From Siphonodentalium dalli (lineage: Eukaryota; Mollusca; Scaphopoda; Gadilida; Siphonodentaliidae), in contig CP136061.1 of assembly GCA_032622095.1 (NCBI GenBank), positions 167,157,107 through 167,221,106 of the forward strand: a stretch of 64,000 bases of DNA, given 5' to 3'. Under the pieces are notes generated by a model, which did not search any database, was not told the origin of the DNA, and was given only the letters and a program-made list of their open reading frames with translations. Numbering within the stretch: position 1 is the stretch's first letter; each line of letters begins with the position of its first letter. Shown here one piece after another: positions 62,340 through 64,000 of this stretch. A program made the translations under genes and the position numbers.

Positions 62340-62720
62340 GTAATCAAGATCAAACCCAGAATTGCAGAGCACCTCTGTTCTTGGTTGAGACACATACAGA
62401 CCAAGTTTCAATCAAATCGGATGATCAATACTGGAGTTATAACTCCAGACGCACAGACGCACGGGGCTGATTACAATAGTCCCCCCAAAAATAAATTTTT
62501 CTGGGGACAAAAAGGAGCATAACTCAGTCAAAATCATGCAGACGAAACCCATATTCGAACTTGATCTGTATTTTGGTGTGGTAAACTAACATATCAAATT
62601 TGGTTCAGTTTACTCGATTCAATCTAAAGTTATCATCCAGAAACCAAATGTGAACGGACGACGGACGACAGACGGACAACCCATTTGCATTAATACGACC
62701 GTTTTTTCAAACGGGCGTAT
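62340..62720 (+). mobile_element. Pearl-like 3' end, family C, copy 2
   Basis: Bases 62,505-62,640 match the core at 16,840-17,140 (CATAACTCAGTCAAAATCAT, CCCATATTCGAACTTGATCT, TCTAAAGTTATCATCC). They are followed by an ACGGACGACGGACGACAGACGG microsatellite (62,653-62,676) and a stem-loop at 62,694-62,719 that pairs 10 of 11 bases, ending GGGCGTATAAAAA. Bases 62,340-62,504 are another family-B-type fragment, with GGAGTTATAACTCC and its own GACGCACAGACGCACGG stretch. The 5' end is missing. Confidence 0.72.
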
Positions 62721-63060
62721 AAAAATAACTAATGAGGAAAGAATCATGTCAGTGGCTCTGACCCTATTTGACACAGTGATCCAATTCTGAATCAAATCTG
62801 CTATGTAAAAGTCAGGGTCGGTATTGGGTGTGGGCCAGCAAGCACATTTGGCTTAAAACAGCATAATTCAGTCCACTTACCTGAGGAGTAGAGCAATATC
62901 TGATGCTCAAGTAACATGCAGGTGAACACCTGGACAACATTCTCCACTCCTAATAACCTGAATAGCTTCCATAAAGAGAAATCTAGCAATGGAAGTTCAC
63001 TGCAACCTGTAATAGATCAACATTGTGCATTCAGGTAAAGAGTCCACATCTTGTATAGGG
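62721..63060. other. Unassigned; short family-A remnant
   Basis: Bases 62,748-62,800 resemble a family-A core monomer (GACCCTATTTGACACAGTGA). The rest, including the minus-strand frame 62,801-62,989, is unrecognised. Confidence 0.4.
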
Positions 63061-63945
63061 TCCGACGAAGTTTCGATTCGATTCGAATCGATATCCATCG
63101 GAAGATTCGTTTGTATTATGACAATTGGATACACCATTTATTTCCTTGTTTCGTGTCGTGTAAATTGAGCAGAATTAAGCAAATAAACGCATATTGCCGG
63201 CGGTGTGTATATATTTGATGTCAGACATAACTGATTCGGATGTAGCATAATAAAGCCCATAAAAAACTAGATAGAAAACCCCAAGGTGACATATTATTGG
63301 TGTGGTATTTGCCCCGTATTAAATTGTTGAAAACTAAGACAAACAAATTTTTGTCGTCGAATAAAACTCAGAAGAAATCGCAACTACTCAATAACAACGA
63401 TCGGCTGGCACGCACAGGTGACATAACAGCCAAAACAATCGCCGTCATGTCGATAATCAAAAATAGATTCTTTTTACCATCATCCAACTCCATCAGGTAT
63501 CGAATCTATCCATTTCCACAAACTGTAAGAAACAGTAAGATTACATTACTTAGAACCTTATATTTTTTTTTTCCAGAAAATCCTTCAGAAGGTCAGACTT
63601 GTGATAAAAATGTAACATTTTTAGTATTGTAATCGTACAAATTCCACTAAAAAATACATTTCAGAACAATTCAGCATGTATGAAAATGCGTATTGTATAC
63701 CTATTACCTAATACTTATCCTGGTCAGGATTGAAGAGTTTGACCGGTACGGTGGTATGAGAATTCCGATGTACTTAAATTCGTAAAAATATGCTGGATAA
63801 AACGGTAGGATGCAATAACCAATTGCTCAAAACTTATTGTTTTAATAGGTGATGATTTGATTCGAGATTCGATTCAATGTGAAATCATTGACCTGATTCG
63901 ATTCGAGATTCGATTCGAGCCGCAAATGCCCGATTCTTCGTAGTC
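63061..63945. mobile_element. Possible element with GATTCGA-rich inverted ends
   Basis: The left end (63,065-63,107: ACGAAG, TTTCGATTCGATTCGAATCG) and the right end (63,853-63,942: repeated GATTCGA and GATTCGAGATTCGA, then CGATTCTTCGT) are similar in inverted orientation, about 885 bp apart. Pairing is imperfect and no TSD is certain. The frame at 63,297-63,632 (111 codons) inside is lysine- and asparagine-rich with no recognisable domain; it is not accepted as a gene. Confidence 0.4.
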
Positions 63946-64000
63946 TTATCTGGTAATCTTCCATTTCACATTTTCACATTTGACTACTGGACCAAACTAT

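Noticed and set aside
63297-63632. 111-codon frame
   Set aside because: No recognisable domain, biased composition, and it lies between inverted repeat ends. Not enough to call a gene.

Overview
The window is eukaryotic nuclear DNA made almost entirely of repeats. I found no host protein-coding gene, no rRNA or tRNA gene, no operon structure and no CRISPR array. The best guess for the source is a bivalve mollusc. Several unrelated repeat families here share one build: tandem core monomers of about 130-170 bp, then an ACGG-type microsatellite, then a 3' stem-loop. This is the build known for bivalve 'pearl' elements and Helitron/Helentron-associated non-autonomous elements. The species cannot be named from the sequence alone.

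Layout. 1-480: 3' end of a non-LTR retrotransposon, with the end of its ORF, a poly(A) signal and a TTATC microsatellite tail. 481-5,600: repeat fragments, including two opposite-strand copies of an ACCGATGG-rich family (one is an 88-bp-arm foldback), a 20-base poly-C run, a direct repeat pair and a small retro-insertion with target-site duplication (TSD). 5,600-7,720: a 370-bp tandem duplication with two long hairpins, then a complete-looking pearl-like 3' part (five monomers, microsatellite, stem-loop). 8,040-10,700: a degenerate repeat block, interrupted by a 480-bp foldback MITE at a TTAA site. 10,945-12,675: a second, frameshifted LINE 3' end with a 31-bp minisatellite. 13,074-13,446: a second pearl-like copy. 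14,117-15,862: a 1.75-kb non-autonomous hAT-type element with 8-bp TSDs. 16,160-18,280: a decayed L1/Tx1-like reverse transcriptase pseudogene, split by a 0.58-kb pearl-like element.

18,281-57,714 is the dominant object: about 39 kb of a satellite-like array. It has two alternating monomer classes (155 and 164 bp, 319-bp dimer) and nested higher-order segmental duplications, with roughly 220 monomers by simple division. It ends in an AC/ACGG microsatellite and a stem-loop whose right arm matches, in inverted orientation, a motif at the left edge. I infer that the array is the hugely expanded core of one pearl/Helentron-like element. A 3,832-bp transposon with 25-bp perfect terminal inverted repeats (TIRs) and a CCAT TSD sits in it at 37,145-40,976. 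A 123-bp MITE sits at 49,760-49,882.

57,715-64,000: mostly unassigned single-copy-looking sequence, with a 160-bp palindrome, a stray 1.6-monomer satellite relic, another pearl-like 3' end and a GATTCGA-rich element. The 'genes' do not work together. What the window records is layered transposition (LINE, then pearl-like element; older repeat, then hAT; satellite, then DNA transposons) and satellite amplification.
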